A DNA stretch of 17,134 nt from JBBSEZ01 sp038239195 (lineage in GTDB: Bacteria; Planctomycetota; Planctomycetia; Gemmatales; Gemmataceae), in NCBI GenBank assembly GCA_038239195.1, contig JBBSEZ010000200.1:1-17134 (forward strand). Reading direction: 5' to 3'. The stretch's first letter is position 1; each line of letters opens with the position of its first letter. The translations under genes and the position numbers were made by a program. The notes below the pieces were generated by a model. It ran no database searches. It saw only the letters and a list, made by a program, of their open reading frames with translations, and was not told where the DNA came from. This document shows, piece by piece, positions 1-7,710 of the stretch.

Positions 1-261
1 AAGGGCGGTGGTTTCGCGTCTGGTTCGGGCTGTCGCCCCTGGAGGCGATGCTGCTCGCGGTGCGCGGGGTCGACGTCACGGTGGTGGACAAAACGGGGTG
101 AGATTTATCGCGAAAGGGCAAGCAAGTGGGGCCCTCTTGCTTGCCGTTTCGCGATAACTCTAACCCCGTTGTGTCCACCACGGTGACGTCGACCCCGCGC
201 ACCGCGAGCAGCAGCGCCTCCAGGGGCGACAGCCCGAACCAGAGGCGATACCACGGCCGTT
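1..261. repeat. Near-perfect fold-back palindrome at the left end
   Basis: Positions 1-130 are the reverse complement of 132-261, centred on 131 with no spacer. I count 11 mismatches in 130 paired positions (3, 7, 13, 18, 48, 80, 91, 100, 104, 116, 127), about 92% identity. Every mismatch is a transversion, and they fall on codon positions 1, 2 and 3 of the kdpD-like frame in a 3:5:3 ratio. Diverged duplicate genes would be rich in transitions and third-position changes. A spacer-less palindrome at the extreme contig end with error-like mismatches fits a fold-back (template-switch or hairpin) chimera in library or assembly. A genuine tail-to-tail duplication of the gene's 3' end is the alternative. 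Confidence 0.9.
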
Positions 262-1294
262 GCGATCGTCCGAGCAAAATGTGTCCAATGCTGTATTCGC
301 GCACGAACTCGGCCACCGCCGAGGCGAAGTTGGGGCCGGCGTAGTTCATCGGGACCCCGCCGAGCTGATGCGCCAGCGCCAGCGCGTCGGCGATCTGTCG
401 TTGCGTGGCTGCCTCGACCCGCGCCAGGTCCTCGCGCGGCGTCTTCACGTAGACCGCGTACCAGGGGACGTGCAGCCGATCCGCCAGCCGCGAGCCCTTC
501 CGCAACAGCACGAACGCGCTGGGGCTCCGCGAGCTCAAACAGACCATCACCCGGCCGCCGTCCACCTGTGGCCCCTCCGGCTGTTCGCCCTGGTGGCGCC
601 GGTCGAGTAGATGGCGGATCTCCTCCAGCGCGAGCTCGCGCAAGCGCGTCAGATTGGCGCCGGTGAAGAAATTGCTCAGCGCGCTGGCCGCGCGCTCGGG
701 GGGGTAGACCTTGCCCGCCTTGAGGCGCTCTTGGAGGTCCTCGGCCGAGAGATCGACGTTGACCACCTGGTCGGCCAGCCCCAGCACGTAGTCGGGCACG
801 CGCTCCTTCACCTTCACCCCGCTGAAGCGCTCCACGATGTCGTACACGCTCTCCACGTGCTGTACGTTCATCGTCGTGAGGACGTGAATGCCCGCGCGCA
901 GCAGCTCCTCGACGTCCTGGTAGCGCTTGGCGTTGCGACTGCCGGGGGCGTTGGTGTGCGCCAGCTCATCGACCAGCACCACGGTCGGGTGGCGGCCCAG
1001 GATGGCGTCGAGGTCCATTTCCTCCAGAGCGACTCCGCGATACTCGATGCGGCGCCGCGGCACCTGTTCGAGCTCGCCGAGCTGCGCCGCGGTCTCGGCG
1101 CGCCCGTGCGTCTCCACGATCCCGACGACGACGTCCACGCTCTGCTTTTTCAGGCGCTGGCCTTCCTGCAACATCTCGTAGGTCTTGCCGACGCCCGCGG
1201 CGAAGCCGAGGTAGAGCTTGAGCCGACCGCGCTGCTGATCGCGGATCAACGACAGGAAGCGCTCGGGAGAAGGGCGGTCGTCGGGTGCAGGCAT
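2..1294 (-). CDS. kdpD: KdpD-like sensor, N-terminal half only (KdpD ATP-binding + Usp domain); 3' end unresolved
   Basis: Reading left from ATG 1294 (GAGGA Shine-Dalgarno 7 nt upstream), the protein has the KdpD N-terminal domain at about residues 20-230. It shows a Walker A (GFAAGVGKT, 30-38), the Walker B signature VDELAHTNAPGSR (108-120) and TTMNVQHVESVYD (140-152). A universal-stress-protein domain follows at about 247-375, ending LLGRSQRPWYRLWFG. In E. coli KdpD (about 890 aa) these precede four TM helices, GAF and kinase domains. Here none of those follow, and a separate kinase gene lies 33 nt upstream. Stand-alone KdpD-N/Usp proteins are known in other phyla. No stop appears before the window edge because the frame enters the fold-back palindrome, so everything after about residue 388 is suspect. 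The plus-strand copy of the arm has a TGA at 99-101 after VVDKTG, so the true protein may end near residue 377. The role is probably cytosolic ATP/second-messenger sensing for the adjacent kinase (inference). Confidence 0.88.
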   Translation of the reverse strand, partial: MPAPDDRPSPERFLSLIRDQQRGRLKLYLGFAAGVGKTYEMLQEGQRLKKQSVDVVVGIVETHGRAETAAQLGELEQVPRRRIEYRGVALEEMDLDAILGRHPTVVLVDELAHTNAPGSRNAKRYQDVEELLRAGIHVLTTMNVQHVESVYDIVERFSGVKVKERVPDYVLGLADQVVNVDLSAEDLQERLKAGKVYPPERAASALSNFFTGANLTRLRELALEEIRHLLDRRHQGEQPEGPQVDGGRVMVCLSSRSPSAFVLLRKGSRLADRLHVPWYAVYVKTPREDLARVEAATQRQIADALALAHQLGGVPMNYAGPNFASAVAEFVREYSIGHILLGRSQRPWYRLWFGLSPLEALLLAVRGVDVTVVDTTGLELSRNGKQEGPTCLPFRDKSHPVLSTTVTSTPRTASSIASRGDSPNQTRNHRP

Positions 1295-1327
1295 CGCTCG
1301 GTCCTCGACTGCGCCAACCGTTCGCCG

Positions 1328-3187
1328 CTAGGGGCCCCACGTGGGCAACGTCAGCGTAAACGTCGTCCCTTCGCCCACGCGGCTCTCGCAGCGGACTTGC
1401 CCGCGGTGGGCCGCGACGATCTCGTGGACGATGGCCAGGCCCAGGCCGGTGCCCTGTCCCGGGCCCTGGCCCGGCACGCGGAAGAAGCGATCGAAGACGT
1501 GCGGCAGGTGCTCGGGGGGTATCCCGACGCCCGTGTCGCGCACCGTCACGCACACCGTCCCGCCCTCGCCTGGCGCGGCCGTCAGCGTAATGCGCCCACC
1601 CTGGGGGGTGTAGGCGAGGGCGTTGTCGAGCAGGTTGTTGAGGGCCTGGCCCAGGCGGATCGGGTCGGCGGCGAGGGGGGGCAGGTCGGGGGCTGCCTCG
1701 ACCGCGAACTGGATGTGCTTGTCCTCGGCGCGCGGGCGGGCGGCGTCGGCGACCGCCTGCAACAGAGCAGCGGGGGGCTCGGGGCGCAGTTCCAGTGCTC
1801 CGCCCTGCTCCTCCAAGCGCGCCAGCGCCAGCATGTGCTCGATCATGTGCAACAGGCGCTCCGCGTTGTCGCGCGCGTCGATCAGCAGTTCGGTCTGCTT
1901 GGGCGTCAAGGGCCCCACCGTCTCCTCCAGCAGTAAATGGACCACCAGGCGCACGCTCGTCAGGGGCGTCTTCAGCTCGTGGCTCACGGTCGCCACCAGG
2001 TCGCTCTTGATCTGGTCGAGCAGGCGGAAGCGCGTCACGTCGCTGAGCACCACGGCCGCGCCGAGCGCCTCGCCGTACGGGCCCTGAATGGGGAGCACCT
2101 GCGGCAGGTAGGCGCGTTCCTCTCCTCCCTGGCGGAAGGGGATCGTCTGGTCGAACGCCTGGGTGAGGAAGGCGCGCTGGTGCTGGAGCGCTTCGTGGAG
2201 GGGCTGCACGAGCGCCGGAGGCGGCTGCCAGTCGCTGGCGGCAGGCGGGCCTTCCAGGCCGGGGGCCGGCGGGGCGATCCCCAGCAACTGGCGCGCGGCG
2301 GGGTTGGCCATCTCGACGCGCCCGTCCGTATCGACCACGAGGACGGGGTCGGGAAAGGAGTCGATGGTGGCCTGGCTGGTGCGCTGGGTACGCAGCAGGC
2401 GCGCGAGGTGCGTTTGCCGGAAGTCGCGCAGCTGGCGCGTCATGCGGTTGAACGCCTCGGCGAGGTCGCCCAGTTCGTCGCGCGCGAACACGGGCACGGT
2501 CTGGTTGAGGTTGCCGGCGCCGATCAGCTGGGCCGAGCGCGTCACGCTCTCGATGGGCCCCAGGATCGACCGCGCCACGTGCCAGGCCAGCAGCACCACT
2601 AGCACGGCCGTCGCCGCCAGGCCCCCCGAGAACCAGTACAGCGAGGCCGTCGCCGTCTGCCGCGCGCTGGCGGCGGCTCGAGTCATGTGGTCCTGATTCA
2701 GCTCGCGAATGTCCTTGACGACGACCTTGATCGCCTCGAAGCGCTGGAGCAGGCCCTCGCGGTCGTTGCCGCCGCGGTAGGCCGCGCGACGGGCCTCGAC
2801 GTCGGCGAGCTCGAAGAACCGATTGCCGTGCGCGCGATAGGCGACGGTCAGCTCCGCGAGCTGGGCGACCAGCTCTCCCTCGCGGGGCAGGATGGTGACG
2901 TTGCTTTTTTCGATCTCGAGCTGCTTGTCGTACTCCTTCCAGTTGGCGGCGTAGGCCTGGCGGGCGCGGGCCTCGTCGCCGAGCAGGGCGAAGTTGAACG
3001 AGGAGTCGATGCGCTCCAGCGCTTCGTTGAGGGCGACCATCGCGACGACGCTGTCGTAGTTCTCGCGCAGGATGGCGTTGCCGCGGTCGCCGAGGCGGTC
3101 GAGCAGGAACAGCCCGGCCCCGCCCAGCACCACCAGCAAGAGCAGGGTCGGGGCCGGCGTCAGCAGCAAGCGGTGGCGGAGGGTCAT
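1328..3187 (-). CDS. Membrane sensor histidine kinase (KinB-like: 4-helix sensor, HAMP, PAS, HisKA, HATPase)
   Basis: The 619-aa protein has TM1 at about 11-29 and a predicted four-helix-bundle periplasmic sensor at about 31-180 (NYDSVVAMVALNEALERID, the pattern of 4HB/KinB sensors). TM2 spans about 184-204. HAMP follows (RSILGPIESVTRSAQLIGAG into RDELGDLAEAFNRM, 206-249), then PAS at about 271-390. The HisKA H-box is VSHELKTPLTS with phospho-acceptor His403, and the HATPase has N-box NNLLDNALAYTP (517-528), G1 DTGVGIP (551-557) and G2 GTGLGLAI (579-586). All catalytic boxes are intact. It should autophosphorylate and pass phosphate to the NtrC-type regulator encoded 23 nt upstream. Domain order and partner type match the Pseudomonas KinB-AlgB pair, though the ligand cannot be read from sequence. 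A weak G-rich Shine-Dalgarno precedes ATG 3187, and the gene lies between the regulator and the KdpD-N gene, implying one transcript. Confidence 0.93.
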   Translation of the reverse strand: MTLRHRLLLTPAPTLLLLVVLGGAGLFLLDRLGDRGNAILRENYDSVVAMVALNEALERIDSSFNFALLGDEARARQAYAANWKEYDKQLEIEKSNVTILPREGELVAQLAELTVAYRAHGNRFFELADVEARRAAYRGGNDREGLLQRFEAIKVVVKDIRELNQDHMTRAAASARQTATASLYWFSGGLAATAVLVVLLAWHVARSILGPIESVTRSAQLIGAGNLNQTVPVFARDELGDLAEAFNRMTRQLRDFRQTHLARLLRTQRTSQATIDSFPDPVLVVDTDGRVEMANPAARQLLGIAPPAPGLEGPPAASDWQPPPALVQPLHEALQHQRAFLTQAFDQTIPFRQGGEERAYLPQVLPIQGPYGEALGAAVVLSDVTRFRLLDQIKSDLVATVSHELKTPLTSVRLVVHLLLEETVGPLTPKQTELLIDARDNAERLLHMIEHMLALARLEEQGGALELRPEPPAALLQAVADAARPRAEDKHIQFAVEAAPDLPPLAADPIRLGQALNNLLDNALAYTPQGGRITLTAAPGEGGTVCVTVRDTGVGIPPEHLPHVFDRFFRVPGQGPGQGTGLGLAIVHEIVAAHRGQVRCESRVGEGTTFTLTLPTWGP

Positions 3188-3210
3188 CCGCGGCCCCCGA
3201 CGAACATGGG

Positions 3211-4542
3211 TCAGAGCTCGTACTTCTTGCGCTTACGATACAGCGTGCTGGGGTCGATGCCCAGGACGGCCGCCGCCTCGTCCAGCGACGCCGTCGAGGA
3301 CAGCACCCGGCGCACGTGTTCCTTTTCCACGGCGTCGAGCGTCACCGCCCCGCCCAGTTCGATGCGCGCCGCGGTGGGGCTGCTCACCTGGACCGGCAGT
3401 TGCGGCACGTCGATGACCGGCCCCTTGCTCAGGATGACGCCCCGCTCGATGGCGTTGCGGAGCTCGCGCACGTTGCCCGGCCAGGTGTGGCTCGCCAGCG
3501 CGCTCTCCGCGGCGGGGGTGAAGCCGGCGATCTTCTTGCCGCTCTGTCGCGCGAAGAATTGCAGCAGGTGGTGGGCGAGCGGCAACACGTCCGAGGGCCG
3601 GCGGCGCAGCGGCGGCAACTCGATCTCGATGACGTTGAGTCGATAGAACAGGTCCTCGCGGAAGCGGCCCGCCGCCACCTCGGCCGGCAGGTCGCGGTTG
3701 GTGGCGGCGATCAGCCGGACGTCGGCGGTGCGCGTCTGGGCCTCGCCCACCCGCTCGTAGTTCCGGTCCTGGAGAAGCCGCAGCAGCTTGGGCTGCACCG
3801 TCAGCGGCAGGTCCCCCACCTCGTCGAGGAACAGCGTCCCGCCCGCCGCCGCCGCCACCTTGCCCTGCGTCTCGCTGACCGCGCCGGTGAACGCCCCCCG
3901 GGCGTGGCCGAACAGCTCGCTCTCCAGCAACTCGCCCGACAGGCTCGGGCAGTGGACGGTCACGAACGGCGCTGCGGAGCGCGGGCTCCGCTCGTGGACG
4001 ACAAGGGCCAGGATGCCCTTGCCGGTCCCGCTCTCGCCGCGCAGCAGGATGGTCGCCGCGCTCCCGGCCACCTCGAAGGCCAGGTCGAGCACCGCACGCA
4101 TCGCCGGCTCCTGGCTCTCCAGTTCCGCCTCGGGGGCGGCGTCGCGCACCTGCTCGCGCAACTCGGCGACCTGGCGGCGCAGGCCGCTCACCTGCGCCCA
4201 TCGGCCGAGCACCACGCGCAACTGGTCGGGAGTGAATGGCTTGGGCAAGTAATCGAACGCCCCCTGGCGCATCGCCTCCACGGCGGAGTCGATGCTGGCG
4301 TAGGCCGTCACCACCACCACGCCGAGTTGCGGCCCCGCGCGCAGCAGTGACGGCAGCAGGTCGAGCCCTGCCTCGCGCCCCAGCCGCAGGTCGAGAAAGG
4401 CGAGGTCGAAGCGACGCTCGCGAAGTCGGGCGATGGCCTGCTCGCCCGACGAGGCCTCGGCGACCGCATGGCCCATGCTCTCCAGCGTCGTGCGCAGCGT
4501 GCGCCGCAGGCTGGCCTCGTCGTCGATCAGCAGCAGGTCCAT
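3211..4542 (-). CDS. NtrC-family sigma-54-dependent response regulator
   Basis: The 443-aa protein has three parts. The receiver (1-115) has acidic pair D7/D8, phospho-acceptor Asp51 (FLDLRLG), Thr79 and Lys101. The sigma-54 AAA+ domain (about 143-372) has Walker A GESGTGKG (169-176), the sigma-54-contacting GAFTGA loop (216-221), Walker B GGTLFLDEVGD (234-244), sensor I IAATNRDL and the TWPGNVREL motif (353-361). A Fis-type helix-turn-helix closes the protein (about 418-440, AAAVLGIDPSTLYRKRKKYEL). Everything needed for phosphorylation-dependent activation of RNA polymerase-sigma54 is present. One small oddity is Gly in place of the usual Glu after the Walker A lysine. It is the second gene of the operon, 19 nt after the small membrane protein, with only a weak Shine-Dalgarno, so translational coupling is likely. 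Targets are unknown: I found no convincing -24/-12 site in the window. Confidence 0.95.
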   Translation of the reverse strand: MDLLLIDDEASLRRTLRTTLESMGHAVAEASSGEQAIARLRERRFDLAFLDLRLGREAGLDLLPSLLRAGPQLGVVVVTAYASIDSAVEAMRQGAFDYLPKPFTPDQLRVVLGRWAQVSGLRRQVAELREQVRDAAPEAELESQEPAMRAVLDLAFEVAGSAATILLRGESGTGKGILALVVHERSPRSAAPFVTVHCPSLSGELLESELFGHARGAFTGAVSETQGKVAAAAGGTLFLDEVGDLPLTVQPKLLRLLQDRNYERVGEAQTRTADVRLIAATNRDLPAEVAAGRFREDLFYRLNVIEIELPPLRRRPSDVLPLAHHLLQFFARQSGKKIAGFTPAAESALASHTWPGNVRELRNAIERGVILSKGPVIDVPQLPVQVSSPTAARIELGGAVTLDAVEKEHVRRVLSSTASLDEAAAVLGIDPSTLYRKRKKYEL

Positions 4543-4561
4543 GAATGGCGTCTCGTCTCGC

Positions 4562-4819
4562 TCACGGCACGTCGATCGGCGCGAACAGCGTCAGGGCCGG
4601 GCCCAGCCGCCGGGCCGCCAGGAACAACCCGACCGTCGCGCCCCAGAGGGCCAGCAGCACCGCGCATTTCAGCGCCTCCACCCACGTGGGCAAGGCCCCG
4701 CGGCGCCCCTGTCCGCCCGCCCGCTGCGGCGCCCGCAGCACGTACCAGCTCACGATGCGGAACCAGACCAGCAGGGGCAGCACCAGGCCCACTGCCCCCA
4801 GGGCGTTGCGCGCGTTCAT
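4562..4819 (-). CDS. Small two-TM membrane protein, function unknown
   Basis: The protein is 85 aa from ATG 4819, chosen because a GGAGG-type Shine-Dalgarno (GGAAGGAGGGG) lies about 7 nt upstream. Longer in-frame starts extend into non-coding sequence. It has hydrophobic helices at about 7-28 (GLVLPLLVWFRIVSWYVL) and 50-69 (KCAVLLALWGATVGLFLAA), separated by a basic, Gly-rich loop (APQRAGGQGRRGALP). The positive loop predicts both termini outside the cytosol or a cytosolic hairpin loop. It is the first gene of the signalling operon, with its stop 19 nt before the response-regulator start. I do not recognise a family. It could be an accessory subunit that modulates the kinase, but only position supports that. 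Confidence 0.7.
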   Translation of the reverse strand: MNARNALGAVGLVLPLLVWFRIVSWYVLRAPQRAGGQGRRGALPTWVEALKCAVLLALWGATVGLFLAARRLGPALTLFAPIDVP

Positions 4820-4860
4820 CGGAGCGCCCCTCCTTCCCGAAATGGCCCACCTTGCCGAAT

Positions 4861-4880
4861 GCGCCTCGGGGACGAGGCGC
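4861..4880. terminator. Perfect 7-bp stem hairpin between transglutaminase and signalling operon
   Basis: GCGCCTC / GAGGCGC arms (4861-4867 and 4874-4880) with a 6-nt loop lie in the 132-bp gap, about 72 bp downstream of the transglutaminase stop (minus strand). It probably ends that transcript or insulates the next operon. There is no T-tract, so intrinsic termination is uncertain. Confidence 0.4.
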
Positions 4881-4951
4881 GGCCGCACCCTAACAACGGG
4901 GCCTACCGCCGGCAACGCCAACCGGGGCGACGTCGAGAGAGGGGGAGCTTC

Positions 4952-6217
4952 CTACTTCGCGACGAGGACGTACTTTGGCGTCACGACGCCGAGTTGTTTC
5001 AGCGTACACAGCGGGTGGATTTCGTTGGCGTTGCTGCCCTCCCACTTCCGGTTGAGCGAGTAGTGGTAGAGTCGCACCTGCCCTACGTTCGGGACGCCGA
5101 CAAGTCCGCCGGGTTGCGGCTCGACGGGTATCCAGCCAGCGCCGGGGACGTAGAACTCGCAGTAGGAGTGAAACTCCAGCACGTCGGGGGACTGGTTCGC
5201 GTTCAGCACGTCCACCATGCGGGCGGGGACGCCCGCGGCGCGGCAGAGCCCGGTGAAGGCCGCCGCCCAGCCGAAGCAGACGGCCTTGCGCTGCTCCAGC
5301 ACGTCCTCGGCGCTCTTGAAAGTCGAGCCGGGGACGTAGGTGAGCCGACCGCGCAGGTAGGCGAGGACCTGTTCCACCGTCTCGACGGGGCCCTCGCGGC
5401 GCAGAGGCTCGACGATCTTCCGCAACTTCGGGCTCTTCGGGTCGATCCATTCGCTCTCGCCGAGGTACTGCTTCGCCTCGGCGGGGGCCTTGGCGCCCTT
5501 GCGGTACTTCGCCAGCGCGTCCTTGTACGAGTACGGCGTCAGCGTGACGCGGAACCGGATGCGGATCGGGTCGTTGCCTTTGGGTTTGACGGCCAGCGCC
5601 TCGTTGCCCTCGAAGTCCTCGACCTTGTACGACGCCGCCCCCGTGACGACCATCTTGTTGACGGTCTGGAAGGGGTGAGTGCTGGAAGGCAGGGGGATGA
5701 GGAACGTGCCGTCGGCGCGTTTGAGCGCGGCGGCCTTTTCGGGCTGGAGGGCCCACTCGAATTCCAAAGTCTTGGGGGTGAGGGCGGCGAGGCGGTGTTT
5801 CGCGACGGCGAAGTTACCGCCGAGCGCCTTCTGGCCGCGGGCGACCGCCCGCTGAAAATACTTGCGGGCGCGCGGAAAATCCTGCGCGCCGTTGGCGTTC
5901 TCGCCCGCCACGTGCAAGTACCAGGCGTCGCACTTGCCGCCCGCGAGTCGGACAGCCGTCTCGCACGCCTCGAGGCCGGCGGGGTACTGTTTCAGGTGCC
6001 AGTGAACGGAGCCCGCGAGCCCGTGGTAGTACGGGCTTTTCGGGTCGAGGCGGACGGCCTGTTTCGCGAGTTTCAGGGCTTCGCCGTACTGCTTTTTCTC
6101 CAAGCGTTCGTTCGCGGCGACGCCAAGCTTATGGGCGTCCCGCACGTTGTCGGCGCGGGCCTCGGCCGGCGGTGCGGCGAGCGCCAGCGCGAGGGCCAAC
6201 AGACACGGTTGGCGCAT
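4952..6217 (-). CDS. Secreted TPR / transglutaminase-like cysteine protease-fold protein
   Basis: The start is taken at ATG 6217 because AAGGAG sits 8 nt upstream and the protein then opens with a clean signal peptide (MRQPCLLALALALAAPPAEARA). A start 15 codons earlier would bury it. The 421-aa mature-type layout has TPR-like helices at about 25-150 (LEKKQYGEALKLAKQAVRLD, then AVARGQKALGG). A beta-rich middle region precedes the transglutaminase core at about 280-385. Core residues are Cys314 (KAVCFGWAAAFTGLCRAAG), His350 (LEFHSYCEFYV) and an acidic third residue, Glu366 (GWIPVEPQPGG), where Asp is commoner. Bacterial members act as proteases, amidases or cross-linkers in the envelope. Substrate is unknown. 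It is monocistronic and divergent from moeA. Confidence 0.88.
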   Translation of the reverse strand: MRQPCLLALALALAAPPAEARADNVRDAHKLGVAANERLEKKQYGEALKLAKQAVRLDPKSPYYHGLAGSVHWHLKQYPAGLEACETAVRLAGGKCDAWYLHVAGENANGAQDFPRARKYFQRAVARGQKALGGNFAVAKHRLAALTPKTLEFEWALQPEKAAALKRADGTFLIPLPSSTHPFQTVNKMVVTGAASYKVEDFEGNEALAVKPKGNDPIRIRFRVTLTPYSYKDALAKYRKGAKAPAEAKQYLGESEWIDPKSPKLRKIVEPLRREGPVETVEQVLAYLRGRLTYVPGSTFKSAEDVLEQRKAVCFGWAAAFTGLCRAAGVPARMVDVLNANQSPDVLEFHSYCEFYVPGAGWIPVEPQPGGLVGVPNVGQVRLYHYSLNRKWEGSNANEIHPLCTLKQLGVVTPKYVLVAK

Positions 6218-6290
6218 CGATCGATCTCCTTGGCGTGAAGGTCGGTCCCAGTTTCGAGCCACCTTGGCCAGTCGCTCTCCTCATCCTTCT

Positions 6291-6296
6291 ATTGTA
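6291..6296 (-). promoter_or_regulatory. Candidate -10 element for the transglutaminase gene
   Basis: On the minus strand GCTACAAT (TACAAT at 6296-6291) lies 73 nt upstream of ATG 6217. It matches the sigma-70 -10 consensus at 5 of 6 positions. I see no good -35. The match stands out in a very GC-rich background. Confidence 0.35.
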
Positions 6297-6388
6297 GCCA
6301 ACCAGCCGAAATGCCGACGGCGCGGCCGACCGGCAGGGGGGCGCGAGGCCCGATCAACCCCGCCTAGCCCTCGCGCCGGCCTCGATGC

Positions 6389-6394
6389 TACAAT
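6389..6394 (+). promoter_or_regulatory. moeA: Candidate -10 element for moeA
   Basis: The plus strand carries the same octamer GCTACAAT (TACAAT at 6389-6394), 54 nt upstream of the moeA GTG. Together with the minus-strand copy it gives two outward-facing -10-like elements about 90 bp apart in the 231-bp divergent gap. No clear -35 is visible. Confidence 0.35.
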
Positions 6395-6448
6395 CCTCAT
6401 CTGGGACACGGAAGGAGGCGCCCCCGACACGAGAAGTCGAGGCCAGTC

Positions 6449-7684
6449 GTGAATGCTCCCGAAACGAAAAGCAGTCCGCTCCTCGGCGTCGCCGACGCTC
6501 GGGCCCTCATGCTGTCGCACGCCTGCGCTCTCCCCCCCGAGACGGTGCCCCTCTCCCCGTCCGCCCTTGGCCGCGTCCTCGCCGACGCCCTCGTCAGCGA
6601 CCGCGACCTTCCGCCCGCCGACAGGTCGGCAATGGACGGCTACGCCGTTCGCTGCGCCGACCTCCCGGAAGGCCGGGCGATCCTGCCCGTCCTCGAAGAG
6701 ATCACCGCCGGCCGCGTGCCGCAGCACGCTCTCCGCCCCGGCTTCGCCAGCCGCATCATGACCGGCGCCCCCCTCCCGCCCGGGGCCGACGCCGTGGTCG
6801 TCGTCGAACGCACGCGCTTGCTCGACGATGGGCGAGCCCAGATCGAGGATCGTCCCCCGCGCCCCGGCCAGAACGTCATGCCGCGCGGCAAGGAGATGCG
6901 TACCGGCGACGTCATCCTCCCCGCCGGCACGCTCCTCCGACCGCCCGAGATCGGCCTGCTCGCCACCCTTGGTCAGGCCGCCGTGCGCGTCGTCCCGGCC
7001 CCGCGCGTGGCGATCCTCTCGACGGGCGACGAGGTCGTCGAGCCGGACCAGGAGCCGGGGCCCGGACAGATTCGCAACAGCAACGGGCCAATGCTGGTTG
7101 CCCAGGCGGAGCGCGCCGGCGCCGTCGTGCGCTACCTCGGCATCGCCCGCGACCGGCTCGACAGCCTGCGCCCGAAAATCGAGGATGGGTTGGGCGACGA
7201 CGTGCTCGTGCTCTCGGGCGGCGTCTCGGCGGGCACGCTCGACCTCGTGCCGGGCGCCTTGCGGGAGCTCGGCGTCGTCGCCCATCTACACAAGGTCGAG
7301 ATGAAGCCCGGCAAGCCGGTCTTCTTCGGCACGCGCGGCCGAACGCTCGTCTTCGGCCTGCCCGGCAACCCCGTCAGTTCGCTCGTCTGCTTCGAGCTCT
7401 TCCTCCGTCCCGCGCTGCGCCGCCTCGCCGGCCACGCGGAGCCGGGCCCGCCCACGGTGTCGGCGCTCCTGGCCGCGGACTATGCGTATCGCACCGACCG
7501 GCCGACCTATCACCCCGCCCGGCTCGACGCGACGAGCGAGGGCTGGCGCGTGCGGGCGGTGCCGTGGCTTGGCTCGGCCGACCTCCGCGCCCTGAGTCAG
7601 GCCAACGCGCTCCTCGTGCTGCCGGCGGGCGATCATCGTCACCAGGCGGGGCAGGCGTTCTCGGTCGTGCGGCTCGATTTCTGA
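6449..7684 (+). CDS. moeA: Molybdopterin molybdenumtransferase MoeA
   Basis: MoeA inserts molybdate into adenylated molybdopterin to make molybdenum cofactor in the cytosol. The 411-aa length is typical. Visible signatures are SAMDGYAVR (60-68), ADAVVVVERT (113-122), the MoCF-biosynthesis domain ILSTGDEVVEP (189-199), GQIRNSNGPML (206-216), VLSGGVSAG (254-262), KVEMKPGKPVFFG (282-294) and FGLPGNPVSS (302-311). A C-terminal domain IV follows. The start is GTG 6449 with GAGG 6 nt upstream. It heads a tight plus-strand run (26 nt to lnt). No other molybdenum-cofactor gene is in the window, so the rest of the pathway must be encoded elsewhere. Confidence 0.95.
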   Translation: MNAPETKSSPLLGVADARALMLSHACALPPETVPLSPSALGRVLADALVSDRDLPPADRSAMDGYAVRCADLPEGRAILPVLEEITAGRVPQHALRPGFASRIMTGAPLPPGADAVVVVERTRLLDDGRAQIEDRPPRPGQNVMPRGKEMRTGDVILPAGTLLRPPEIGLLATLGQAAVRVVPAPRVAILSTGDEVVEPDQEPGPGQIRNSNGPMLVAQAERAGAVVRYLGIARDRLDSLRPKIEDGLGDDVLVLSGGVSAGTLDLVPGALRELGVVAHLHKVEMKPGKPVFFGTRGRTLVFGLPGNPVSSLVCFELFLRPALRRLAGHAEPGPPTVSALLAADYAYRTDRPTYHPARLDATSEGWRVRAVPWLGSADLRALSQANALLVLPAGDHRHQAGQAFSVVRLDF

Positions 7685-7710
7685 GCCCATCCGTCAAGGG
7701 AGGGACAACC

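Noticed and set aside
126..610. Plus-strand open frames over the kdpD-like gene, one reading similar to the minus-strand product
   Set aside because: They are shadows. The similarity comes from the palindrome, which makes both strands read alike around base 131.
611..1936. Long plus-strand open frame (441 codons) rich in Ala, Arg, Leu and Val
   Set aside because: It is antisense to the KdpD-N and kinase genes, whose motifs are unambiguous on the minus strand. Long shadow frames are expected at this GC content.
4433..6238. Plus-strand open frame of 601 codons
   Set aside because: It is antisense to the regulator, small membrane protein and transglutaminase gene, crosses their boundaries and shows no recognisable domain.
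6385..7710. N-terminal extension of the lnt frame by over 400 codons
   Set aside because: The extension overlaps moeA in another frame and is Arg/Pro-rich. ATG 7711 has a proper Shine-Dalgarno and begins normal Lnt sequence.
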